Below are positions 1-6,331 of a stretch of 9,633 bases of DNA, piece by piece; within the stretch, counting starts at the first letter, position 1; every line of letters starts with the position of its first letter. Below the pieces are notes generated by a model. That model worked only from the letters and a program-made list of their open reading frames with translations, was not told the DNA's origin and did not search any database. Origin of the DNA: Bacteroidales bacterium (GTDB taxonomy: Bacteria > Bacteroidota > Bacteroidia > Bacteroidales > JAAUTT01); assembly GCA_012031335.1 (NCBI GenBank), contig JAAUTT010000102.1, positions 1 to 9,633 on the forward strand, given 5' to 3'. Both the position numbers and the translations under genes were made by a program.

Positions 1-78
1 GACTTTATTTTATAGATTTATCTGGTAAAAAAGGATATTTTAAATTGAAAAAAAAAATAATCTGCACGCGCCCTAAAA

Positions 79-100
79 AAACATATCTATAGACATGTTT
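79..100. repeat. 22-bp near-perfect palindrome
   Basis: The two halves are reverse complements at all but one symmetric pair of positions (20 of 22 bases), centred on TCTATAGA. It could be a protein-binding dyad or a small hairpin. There is no T-tract directly after it, so it does not read as a terminator. It stands in non-coding AT-rich DNA, where short dyads arise by chance more easily. Confidence 0.45.
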
Positions 101-134
101 AATTTAAAAGTTATTGTTATATTTGAAAGAAAAA

Positions 135-185
135 CGTGGTATTGCGGCTGCGCTTTAAATCCGGCACATATTTTAGCACTATACG
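135..185. repeat. Imperfect hairpin with GC-rich interior
   Basis: The arm CGTGGTATTGC (135-145) pairs with GCACTATACG (176-185) with one unpaired base and two mismatches. The interior is GC-richer than its surroundings. Unpaired bases within an imperfect stem are a property of integron attC sites, but the flanking core motifs are poor matches, so this is only a structural resemblance. It could also be a repetitive palindromic element or a remnant of one. Confidence 0.35.
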
Positions 186-475
186 CTATATGCAATTTTT
201 GCCAATACTCGTTTAATGATTATTAAATAAATAAAAATAGAATTCATGAATAAACAAAATTAAATGGAAATGCATTTGAATGAAATAGTACTATTTAAAT
301 TAATTTCTATCATGAATTATTTGATGGATAGTTTTGTAATATAAATAAAAATAAATTATTATTAAAGACTGACACTCTTCTATCGAAATTTGAAAGCAAA
401 AATGATGTAAAAAAATGACCGATTTTGAATATCGAAAGTTCAATTATAAATTATTAATTCATAAAAATTATTTTA

Positions 476-961
476 ATGAAAAACATAAAATTAATATTTG
501 TATTTATTACAATACTCTTTATTTCATCATGTTCAAGAAATGAAAATTTTGTAGAATTGAAAATTCAAGAATTAAAATTTACCAAAAGTTCAGATTTAAA
601 AAGTACAAAAGAATCGGATTTTTTAATTTATATTGTAAAAATAAATCAAACAGGTAAACTATTTGTTGATGAAAATTATTTAACCTTAAGCGAAGCTGTC
701 AATAAGGAAACAGGAGAAAAGTCTTTTGTAATTACAGAAAAAGAAAAGCAATCTACAACACTTAAATCTCTTCAATTGCCTGCCAAATCTGAGTCTGAAA
801 TGATTCATGAAAGTATAAAATCCGGTTATTGGTTCGATGGGTATGATTGTTTTATTTACGGAACTATAATCACAGATGACGACGGGGATCAATTATTTAT
901 TCCTGCAGATTTAGCAACACAATATTTAATGAATAGTTGTGGCTGGAGATATTTAGCTTAA
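476..961 (+). CDS. Small hypothetical lipoprotein
   Basis: Not a family I recognise. The 161-residue product starts with a lysine-bearing N-terminus, a hydrophobic segment (about 6-17) and the lipobox ISSC with Cys19, so it should be exported and lipidated. The mature part is hydrophilic and lysine/glutamate-rich. Two cysteines (125 and 155) lie in its C-terminal third and could pair in the periplasm. The acidic stretch DDDGD (134-138) looks like a metal-binding or tight-turn loop, but this is speculative. The ATG follows an A/T-rich leader without a Shine-Dalgarno sequence, as is usual in Bacteroidota. A second lipoprotein gene begins 9 bases after the stop, so the two are probably co-transcribed. 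Codon use is AT-rich compared with genes further right. The reading frame is intact. Confidence 0.75.
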   Translation: MKNIKLIFVFITILFISSCSRNENFVELKIQELKFTKSSDLKSTKESDFLIYIVKINQTGKLFVDENYLTLSEAVNKETGEKSFVITEKEKQSTTLKSLQLPAKSESEMIHESIKSGYWFDGYDCFIYGTIITDDDGDQLFIPADLATQYLMNSCGWRYLA

Positions 962-970
962 AATTTGATT

Positions 971-1277
971 ATGAAATATATAACAATATTAATAACACTA
1001 CTTTTTTTTTAGTTGTAGAATTCAAAAAAACAGACCTGAATTACTAATTGGTCATGATTTGCCAGCTTACCAAATTGATAAAGTTGAAGAAAGAAAGGTA
1101 ATGAATAGTATAGTCAATTCATCAAATTTCAATCATTTCCAAAAAGTAATCTTGAATAAAAAAGAGTATCCTATAAGTGATGCAATAATAATTTTGGATA
1201 CTATAAAACAAGGTTATACTTTGTATATAAAGTATGATTCTATCTCTAATAAAAAGTTTTTAATAATTGTCAAATAA
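971..1277 (+). CDS. Small hypothetical lipoprotein, frameshifted in a poly-T run
   Basis: From the ATG at 971 the frame reads MKYITILITLLFF and stops at 1010-1012, directly after a run of nine T (1002-1010). Removing one T continues the frame as SCRIQKNRPELL and on to the stop at 1275-1277. This gives a 101-residue protein with a typical lipobox (LFFSC) and a lysine-rich mature part of unknown function. The perfect lipobox across the junction shows that the two parts belong together. The uninterrupted frame downstream could start only at a weak TTG (1059), which would lack any export signal. The run may be a sequencing error, or a slippage-prone tract switching surface expression on and off. 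It lies 9 bases after the first lipoprotein gene and is probably in the same operon. No homologous family is recognised. Confidence 0.6.
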
Positions 1278-1291
1278 AAAATACTATTTCA

Positions 1292-1321
1292 TTCATTATG
1301 CTATTATTAATAAATAATGAA
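1292..1321 (+). terminator. Weak AT-rich hairpin after the lipoprotein pair
   Basis: TTCATTAT (1292-1299) and ATAATGAA (1314-1321) form a perfect 8-bp stem around a 14-base loop, 15 bases after the stop of the second lipoprotein gene. The stem is A/T-rich and is not followed by a clear T-tract, so a terminator role is only suggested by position. Confidence 0.3.
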
Positions 1322-1423
1322 ATAAATAAGTTAAAATTCAACCACTAATTATCTGGCTTTAGTATTCAATACAAACTGGAGTGTAAAAACAATTTTGGAT
1401 ATTTTACTAACAATAAAAAAATA

Positions 1424-1466
1424 CGACTTGGCAACCCCCGTTCGGCTATGGGCTGTGCCTCCGTCG
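1424..1466. repeat. GC-rich imperfect hairpin island
   Basis: This is a 43-base GC-rich island in AT-rich DNA. It folds on itself in three short stems separated by internal loops: CGAC with GTCG, GGCA with TGCC, and CCC with GGG, leaving a ten-base loop (1440-1449). It marks the right edge of the very AT-rich lipoprotein segment. It may be a dispersed palindromic repeat or a recombination-site-like structure. No protein-coding role is apparent, although short open frames cross it on both strands. Confidence 0.45.
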
Positions 1467-1483
1467 GATTTATCTGAACAGGT

Positions 1484-1497
1484 TATTACATGTAATA
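1484..1497. repeat. 14-bp perfect palindrome
   Basis: TATTACATGTAATA is its own reverse complement and sits between the GC-rich hairpin and the tandem repeat array. It may be a protein-binding dyad. At this size and composition, chance occurrence cannot be excluded. Confidence 0.45.
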
Positions 1498-1510
1498 TTT
1501 GCAAAAACAA

Positions 1511-1617
1511 AGCTTCTTCTTTCCCAAAACGAGCTTCATCTTTGCTGAAACGAAGCTTCCTTTTACCCCAAACTAAGCTTCCTGTTTGAAAAACGAAGCT
1601 TCGTTTTTTACAAAAAC
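1511..1617. repeat. Tandem repeat, five units of 21-22 bp starting AGCTTC
   Basis: AGCTTC recurs at 1511, 1532, 1554, 1576 and 1597, a spacing of 21, 22, 22 and 21 bases. Each unit follows the pattern AGCTTC, then a T/C-rich part, then an A-rich end (consensus about AAACGA). The bases just before 1511 look like the end of a decayed sixth unit. The last junction forms a perfect 20-bp palindrome (1589-1608, centred on AAGCTT). The spacing is about two helical turns. Because it alternates between 21 and 22, it does not preserve a reading frame, which argues against coding. It lies downstream of the HU-like gene on the minus strand. Confidence 0.75.
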
Positions 1618-1649
1618 AAAAAAGCACGTAGGTTGGTACCTAACGTGCT
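1611..1649 (-). terminator. Rho-independent terminator of the HU-like gene
   Basis: On the minus strand an 11-bp stem (AGCACGT+AGGT at 1623-1633 with ACCT+ACGTGCT at 1638-1649, one bulged base, four-base loop) is followed by a T-rich tract (complement of 1611-1622, only one interruption). It begins 24 bases after the stop codon of the HU-like gene, exactly where an intrinsic terminator would be expected. Confidence 0.75.
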
Positions 1650-1672
1650 CACCACACTTACTTGTTTATTAT

Positions 1673-2057
1673 TTACTTAACAATTTTAAAACCAGCATCG
1701 TTAATCGTCTTTTTCAAACGATCACCGGGCCGGTAATTAATGGTGACTTCCTTAACTAAGGCGGAAGTCGCTTCCTTAGGGTCTTCAACACCTTCGCTGC
1801 TAACCGAAGGGTATAACGATCCCAGCTTTTCGAGTCTTACAATTTTACTTTCGGATAATTTATTCTGAATTACATTTTCGAGCGCAACGATTACTCCACG
1901 AATGTCGGGTTCGGATAAAGAACTGAATTTTTCTATATCTTTCACCAGTTCATCAATGGTTGTTTCTCCATCGGTTACTACGTGAGCATAAAACTTTTTA
2001 GTGCCACCGCCTTTTAACTCCAGGTTGAGGCTTTTCGGAAAATCTAATTTTAATCAT
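1673..2057 (-). CDS. HU-like DNA-binding protein (HU-HIG type), frameshifted near its N-terminus
   Basis: This is an HU/IHF-fold DNA-binding protein of the Bacteroidota type. Such proteins bend or coat DNA as dimers in the nucleoid, though specific roles are rarely known. The ATG at 2057 begins MIKIRFSEKPQPGVK. The frame then breaks at a four-base run (2012-2015) and, after removing one base, continues KGGGTKKFYAHVV to the stop. The result is 127 residues, a normal length for the family. Recognisable parts are the DGETTIDELVKDIEK helix, the segment from SLSEPDIRGVI to LENVIQNKL, the RLEKLGSLYPSVSSEGV strand/turn, and the terminal VTINYRPGDRLKK strand. Without the correction the gene would start only at an internal GTG (1945) and lose the first strand. 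A strong terminator follows. It is flanked by repeats and is not in an evident operon. The family assignment is from recall of related sequences. Confidence 0.8.
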
Positions 2058-2663
2058 GATAAAAATTTTGGGTTAGTATTAAAGAAGTTTGGTGCAACTT
2101 TAAAACCACAAAGGCAACGATCTTCTCTCCTCTGCAACCGCGTCATCTTTTTATCCATACAATCATCCTCAAATTTCCTGATCATATTGCTAATGTGCTG
2201 ATGTTTATATTGGTTTGGAATTCATATAAAAAGGCTTAATCTCATAGGTAAATTATTCTTCGGGATATGGGTTAGGTATTGAATTAGATACAGTGCTAAT
2301 ACGGATATTTTTGTATTTGGTTATTTGGGTGTGCGGTTAAAAATAGTAATCCATTTGAAATTATTTTTCAACTACAATTAAAAAGGGACTTTGCTTTTAA
2401 TTTAGCAAACACCTTTAATAAGATTTTGGTGACACAGAGAAATACAAGAGAACACACAGAGAAATACAAGAGGAAAGATTTCTCTGTGGTCATTGTGTCT
2501 TCTCTGCGGTTCTTTGCGTAACATATTTAGCAAAAGATTTTGATTACACAGAGAAATACAAGAGGAAACAGCCGGAATACCTGCTTAATTTACAACAATG
2601 GCGATTTGCTATTTGAAGATCTGACTAAAATAAGTTAAATTGCGTCTAAATAAAGACGGTATT
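2058..2663. other. Non-coding region between the HU-like gene and the ATPase
   Basis: No supported gene was found. It contains the CACAGAGAAATACAAGAG repeats (2400-2564). A related-looking stretch (ACCACAAAGGCAACGA, about 2104-2119) carries the same CTCTC/CACAAAG flavour. A 43-codon minus-strand frame (2054-2185) is discussed among rejected items. Promoters for both flanking, divergently oriented genes must lie here, but no convincing TAnnTTTG element was found in either orientation. 2201-2399 shows nothing recognisable. Confidence 0.6.
2400..2564. repeat. Dispersed intergenic repeat with three CACAGAGAAATACAAGAG copies
   Basis: ACACAGAGAAATACAAGAG occurs at 2432-2450, 2454-2472 and 2546-2564. 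The first and third copies are also preceded by matching sequence (ATTTAGCAAA, then AGATTTTG), so a longer unit has been duplicated. The second copy pairs with ATTTCTCTGTG (2478-2488) to give a perfect 11-bp stem with a 12-base loop. The wording resembles the CACAGAGA...TCTCTGTG intergenic repeats scattered through many bacterial genomes. It encodes no protein and carries no transposase. Confidence 0.75.
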
Positions 2664-3796
2664 ATGATCTTTTTAATTAGAGAAATAGCCGGGAATCTCA
2701 TAAGCAAGCTTCAACCCAACAAGGTGGTAATAGTATGTGGGGCTCGAAGGGTCGGGAAAACTTTACTGGTGAAAAAGATTTTGGAAGAAATTGGTGCGCC
2801 AGTCCTTAGGTTAAATGGCGAAGATATTAATGTCCACGACAAATTAGCTATAAGAACAGTTGAAAATTACAAGCAGCTTTTAGGCTCTTATAAGTTGCTT
2901 TATATTGATGAGGCACAAAAGATACCGGAGATTGGCCTGAAACTTAAACTTATGATTGATGAAATCGAAGGATTGCGAATCATCGTTTCAGGTTCATCGT
3001 CATTCGATATAAACCGCGATGCAGGTGAGCCATTAACCGGCCGGAAATACTCCTTCAATTTATATACTTTATCAGAAAGAGAATATAATCCAATAGAAAA
3101 CATCATATCCAAATTGGATAAACTCCGGGAAAGATTAGTACTGGGCAATTATCCGGAACTTCTTCATTTGCCCGATAAAAAGGACAAAATTGAATATCTA
3201 AATGAAATGGTTAGCTCCTATTTATTAAAGGATATTCTGGCCTATGAAAACATCAAAAACTCACAAACAATTTTCAACTTGTTGCGCTTGATCGCTTTTC
3301 AGATCGGGAAAGAAGTTTCTCTCCAGGAGTTGGGTCAGCAATTAGCCATTAGTAAAAATACAGTTGCTAAATATCTCGACTTAATGAGCAAGGTATATAT
3401 TCTTCATAAAGTTGAAGGATTTAGCAGGAATCTCCGGAAAGAAATAACTAAAAATTCGAGATGGTATTTTCTTGACAATGGAATCCGGAATGCAGTAATT
3501 GCTAATTTCAATCCAATCGAGTCGCGAAATGACATTGGCCAGTTGTGGGAAAATTATATGATTAGCGAACGGATAAAGTTTCAGGAATATAAGCGGGTTT
3601 CTTCCAATAATTACTTTTGGAGAACATATGAGCAACAGGAAATTGATTGGGTAGAAGAACGTGATGGTGCTTTATTTGGCTATGAGTTTAAGTGGAAAGA
3701 GTCGAAAGTGAAAGTACCGGCACAATGGAAAACGCTTATCCTGAAGCATCGTTCGAAGTGATTAATATGGATAATTTTGAAACCTGGTTAAAATAG
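2664..3796 (+). CDS. AAA-family ATPase with C-terminal DUF4143-like domain, frameshifted near the end
   Basis: This is a P-loop ATPase of the AAA_14/DUF4143 group; the cellular role of the group is mostly unknown. From the ATG at 2664 the protein has Walker A GARRVGKT (26-33), Walker B LLYIDEAQ (78-85) and a sensor-like IVSGSSS (107-113). The DUF4143-like half has a winged-helix-like segment (about 217-247), YFLDNGIRN (268-276) and a PD-(D/E)xK-like EID...YEFKWK (326-345). The frame as given ends early at 3761. Adding one A to the run at 3729-3732 continues it as WKNAYPEASFEVINMDNF to 3796, the usual type of ending, and gives 377 residues. A TTG eight codons upstream is open but less likely than the ATG. 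It stands alone between non-coding stretches, as these genes often do. No clear partner or toxin-antitoxin gene is adjacent. Confidence 0.85.
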
Positions 3797-3822
3797 CGAG
3801 CGTTCGACCTAAGAAAGAGAGC

Positions 3823-3845
3823 CAGGAACCAAGAATCAGGAACCA
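3823..3845. repeat. Short direct repeat CAGGAACCA
   Basis: CAGGAACCA occurs at 3823-3831 and 3837-3845, separated by five bases. It lies in the gap between the ATPase and the serine hydrolase and looks like the remains of a simple-sequence tract. No function can be assigned. Confidence 0.5.
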
Positions 3846-3895
3846 GTATTTAACAACATTATAGGCTATTTACACTTTTATTAAAACATTCAACT

Positions 3896-5391
3896 ATGAA
3901 GTATTTATTCTATTCTTTTTTAACGCTTTCTATTTTCCTCGGAATAAGTTGCAAACCATCCGGCGAAAAAACATCCTGGCAAGGGGAAACACCCGAATCG
4001 CAGGGCATCTCTTCCCAGGCCATCCTCGATTTTATTGAAGCGGCTGAACGCGAACGTCCCAACGATTTGCACAGTTTTGTGCTGCTGCGCCACGGCAAAC
4101 AGGTGGCAAAGGGATGGTGGCATCCTTACGATCAGGAAAGCCGCCACACGCTGTATTCACTAAGTAAAAGCTTTACTTCAACCGCTATCGGACTGGCGCA
4201 GGCAGAAGGTCTTTTATCCATCAACGACCCTGTTATCAAATTCTTTCCGGAGTACACCCCGGAGAATCCTTCCGAAAACCTTAAATCGATGCGCATCCGC
4301 GACCTGCTGAAAATGAACAGCGGTCACAATCAGGAACCATCGCGTGCTATATTTCAGAATACCGATAACTGGGTGAAGGGATTTTTATCGGCCGAAGTGG
4401 AACACAAGCCTGGTACCCACTTTGTTTACAACAGTATGGCTACTTTTATGCTCTCGGCTATTATCCAGAAGGTGACCAAACAAACGCTTTCCGAGTATCT
4501 CACACCCCGCATCTTCCAGCCTCTTGGAATCGAGAATCCTAAATGGGAGAAAAACCCTCAGGGAATTGACTTTGGCGGCTGGGGACTGAACATCAGGACA
4601 GAGGACATTGCCCGTTTCGGTCAATTATACCTGCAAAAAGGCAAATGGGAGGGAAAGCAACTTATCCCAGAAGCCTGGGTGGAAGAGGCTACCTCGTTCC
4701 AGACCTCCAATGGCAATAATCCCGAGAGCGACTGGGAACAAGGTTACGGCTACCAGTTCTGGATGTCGCGCCACGGACTATATCGTGGCATGGTGCTTTT
4801 GGACAATACTGTATCGTTTTCCCAAAACAGGAGGCTGTGCTTGCAATCACCTCCGGAACAAGAGACATGGGAGCCATTATGAACCTGGTGTGGAAACACC
4901 TCCTTCCCGCCTTTATGGACACACCTGTTATAGCTAACGAAGTTGCTTACAAGGCACTTCAGGATAAAACTGCCAGCCTTAAGCTTATTCCTGTAAAAGG
5001 CGAAAAAAGCTCACCGATAGCCGAAAAGGTATCGGGTGTGAACTATACCCTCGAAGAAAACGACTGGGGGCTCAAAACCATTGCTTTTAACCTGACCGGC
5101 GACAAGCCTTCGATAACGCTCATCAGCGATAGCACTTACAGTTTGCCCATCGGTTTTGGTGAGTATCAGGAAGGAAATTTTGTTATTCCACAATTGGGCA
5201 GGCAATCGGTGGCTACCTCTGCAGGATGGCTAGTGGGCGATACGCTTCACCTCATGATGTTCATGGACGAAACCCCGTATGGATATATTGCCAAAATTGG
5301 TTTTGATAAAGATAAGTTTACCATGCAGCGGGAATTAAATGTCAACTTTTGGCCCCACAAAGCAGAAACCATTGGTAGGGAAAGCGAATAA
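3896..5391 (+). CDS. Lipoprotein serine hydrolase, class C beta-lactamase/S12 fold, with one frameshift
   Basis: This is an exported serine hydrolase of the beta-lactamase family (PF00144 type). The family includes esterases, peptidases and penicillin-interacting enzymes, so the substrate is unknown. The signal ends at lipobox LGISC with Cys19. Catalytic motifs are SLSK (Ser88, Lys91), YNS (Tyr178) and a region GYGYQFW...RGDGAFGQ just past residue 285. That last motif is complete only after adding one G between 4789 and 4790. The frame then continues CIVFPKQEAVLAITSGT and joins the second half exactly, for a total of 498 residues. The part after the catalytic domain (about the last 150 residues) is a separate beta-rich region, common as a C-terminal extension in this family. 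Without the correction, the first part ends at 4882 in unrelated residues. It has its own hairpin downstream and probably forms a single-gene unit. Resistance to antibiotics should not be assumed. Confidence 0.85.
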
Positions 5392-5407
5392 GTAGATCCA
5401 CTCAGTA

Positions 5408-5444
5408 ATATCCGGACATTGAGCTTGTCGAAGTGTCCGGATAT
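5408..5444 (+). terminator. Hairpin with a GAGCTTGTCGAAG loop after the hydrolase
   Basis: ATATCCGGACA (5408-5418) and TGTCCGGATAT (5434-5444) form a perfect 11-bp stem 16 bases after the hydrolase stop. The loop contains TTGAGCTTGTCGAAG, a sequence I recall as common in repetitive extragenic palindromes of many bacteria. There is no strong T-tract, so it may act as a transcript 3' end stabiliser or repeat element rather than a classical terminator. Confidence 0.6.
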
Positions 5445-5569
5445 ACTATTAATGCAAACGATCTCAAAGTTTACATCGGGAAATTGTTTAGTAGCGCAGA
5501 CCAGAGATGGAATTCATCCTTATAATCACAAGGAAGGGAAAGACTTTGTATCAAATTAAATAAAATTTA

Positions 5570-5597
5570 ATGTAAATATATTATACATCATGTAAAT
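5570..5597. promoter_or_regulatory. Candidate operator for the XRE regulator
   Basis: The octamer ATGTAAAT occurs at 5570-5577 and 5590-5597, exactly 20 bases apart (two helical turns). TACATCATGTA (5584-5594) is a perfect dyad with a one-base centre. The group overlaps where the upstream promoter element should be, just before the TATCTTTG box. This is the expected arrangement for autorepression by the regulator encoded at 6092. It is inferred from position and symmetry only. Confidence 0.5.
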
Positions 5598-5603
5598 TAT
5601 ATT

Positions 5604-5611
5604 TATCTTTG
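5604..5611 (+). promoter_or_regulatory. Bacteroidota-type -7 promoter element TATCTTTG
   Basis: TATCTTTG matches the TAnnTTTG consensus of the Bacteroidota primary sigma factor and lies 32 bases before the ATG at 5644. Transcription would start near 5616-5620. No TTTG-type -33 element is seen at the usual distance, so the promoter may be weak or regulator-dependent. The position also rules out the GTG at 5611 as the start codon of the following gene. Confidence 0.6.
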
Positions 5612-5643
5612 TGTCTGTAATTTTATACTTAAAAGTTATAAAT

Positions 5644-6090
5644 ATGGACAACAAAGAGAAACAGATTCTGGTAACAATCATTACGCTTATCGTGATTTTT
5701 GCAGGTTATGCCCTGTATGTGTACCAGAAGCATATAGAGCCTGACATCAGTATATTAAACAACTTTCAGTTCTGGGGAAAAACCTTTCTGATTTTTATAC
5801 CGGTAGCCATTGTTTCGCAAATTATTATCCACATTGTGTTTGCAATAATTAATAAGATTGTTACCAACGAGGATATGCCAACCATAAATGATGAACGGGA
5901 CAAATTGATAGAGCTGAAATCAATCCGCATTTCGCACTGGATTTTTACATTCGGGTTCCTGCTCTCGATGGTGACCCTGGTGCTCGAAATGCCACCTTAT
6001 GTAATGTTCATCACCCTTATTACTTCGGGCTTTATTTCGGGCATCGTTTCGGAAATTGCAAAGCTTTATTTCTACCGGAAAGGGTTTTAA
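5644..6090 (+). CDS. Small four-helix membrane protein paired with an XRE regulator
   Basis: The 148-residue protein has four predicted membrane helices (about 8-27, 46-70, 97-115 and 119-142). Between the second and third lies a cytoplasmic-looking loop with INDERDKLIELKSIR (81-95). This ERD-K-ELK motif is typical of small DUF2178-like membrane proteins encoded next to small XRE regulators in Bacteroidota and Firmicutes. Their biochemical role is unknown; a sensor or modulator of the partner regulator is a reasonable guess. The ATG at 5644 is preferred because the upstream in-frame GTG (5611) overlaps the promoter. The regulator's ATG follows its stop after one base, so the two are almost certainly translated from one message. 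The frame is intact. Confidence 0.75.
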   Translation: MDNKEKQILVTIITLIVIFAGYALYVYQKHIEPDISILNNFQFWGKTFLIFIPVAIVSQIIIHIVFAIINKIVTNEDMPTINDERDKLIELKSIRISHWIFTFGFLLSMVTLVLEMPPYVMFITLITSGFISGIVSEIAKLYFYRKGF

Positions 6091-6091
6091 C

Positions 6092-6331
6092 ATGAGCAAA
6101 ATCGTAATCACAAACAACATCAGGAAGCTGCGCTTTCATGCCAATGAAATGACACAGCAGCAACTGGCCGACAGAACTGGTGTAACACGTCAAACCATTG
6201 TCGCCATCGAAAACGGTAAATATTTCCCTTCTCTGGAACTTGCCTTTCGCATCGCCCATATTTTCCAAACCCCTCTCGAAACAGTATTTTCATTTGAATT
6301 TCAGGATGAACCTAATAAATTAACATCATGA
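6092..6331 (+). CDS. XRE-family transcriptional regulator
   Basis: This 79-residue DNA-binding protein is nearly all one Cro/C1-type helix-turn-helix domain. Helix two is around QQQLADRTG (22-30) and the recognition helix VTRQTIVAIENGKYFPS (31-47) follows, then the usual SLELAFRIAHIFQTPLETVFSFE end. Short YgzD/YozG-like regulators of this form usually sit beside a membrane protein gene, as here. It probably controls its own operon through the dyad at 5570-5597. I chose the ATG at 6092 because it is one base after the previous stop; an upstream in-frame start would lie inside the preceding gene. Its TGA overlaps the ATG of the aminotransferase-fold gene (6328) in the sequence ATGA, suggesting translational coupling. 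The frame is intact. Confidence 0.85.
   Translation: MSKIVITNNIRKLRFHANEMTQQQLADRTGVTRQTIVAIENGKYFPSLELAFRIAHIFQTPLETVFSFEFQDEPNKLTS

Larger units (their letters stand above)
1..475. other. AT-rich non-coding region upstream of the lipoprotein genes
   Basis: No convincing gene was found on either strand. The stretch is dominated by A/T tracts, with one GC-richer island at about 143-170. It holds a 22-bp near-palindrome (79-100) and an imperfect hairpin (135-185), both listed separately. The octamer TATCGAAA occurs twice, at about 380 and 429, ahead of the first lipoprotein gene. No clear TAnnTTTG promoter element was recognised. The composition differs strongly from the genes after 3890, which suggests acquired or fast-evolving DNA. 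Confidence 0.6.

Noticed and set aside
1349..1627. 92-codon minus-strand frame with a repetitive lysine/phenylalanine-rich product
   Set aside because: It is the translation of the 21-22 bp repeat array and the GC-rich hairpin. The unit length changes between 21 and 22, which would break a coding frame, and the frame lies beyond the terminator of the HU-like gene.
1..1677. CRISPR array or integron as an explanation for the repeats
   Set aside because: The AGCTTC units are contiguous without unique spacers, so they are not CRISPR. No integrase gene is present, and the hairpins lack clear attC core sites, so integron identity is kept only as a low-confidence idea.
2054..2185. A 43-codon minus-strand frame whose TGA overlaps the HU-like ATG as ATGA
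   Set aside because: The overlap is attractive as a leader peptide, but the product is not recognised and part of the frame runs through sequence resembling the intergenic CACAAAG/CTCTC repeat. There is no codon or motif support.
4837..5391. A separate second protein after the serine hydrolase
   Set aside because: It begins in the middle of a motif. Adding one G near 4789 restores GDGAFGQYCIVFPKQEAVLAIT in frame with the hydrolase, so it is the C-terminal part of the same protein.
5452..5559. A 35-codon plus-strand frame between the hydrolase and the membrane protein gene
   Set aside because: The product matches nothing recognised, there is no promoter or conserved motif, and it lies between a hairpin and the next operator. 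It may be a gene remnant, but this cannot be supported.
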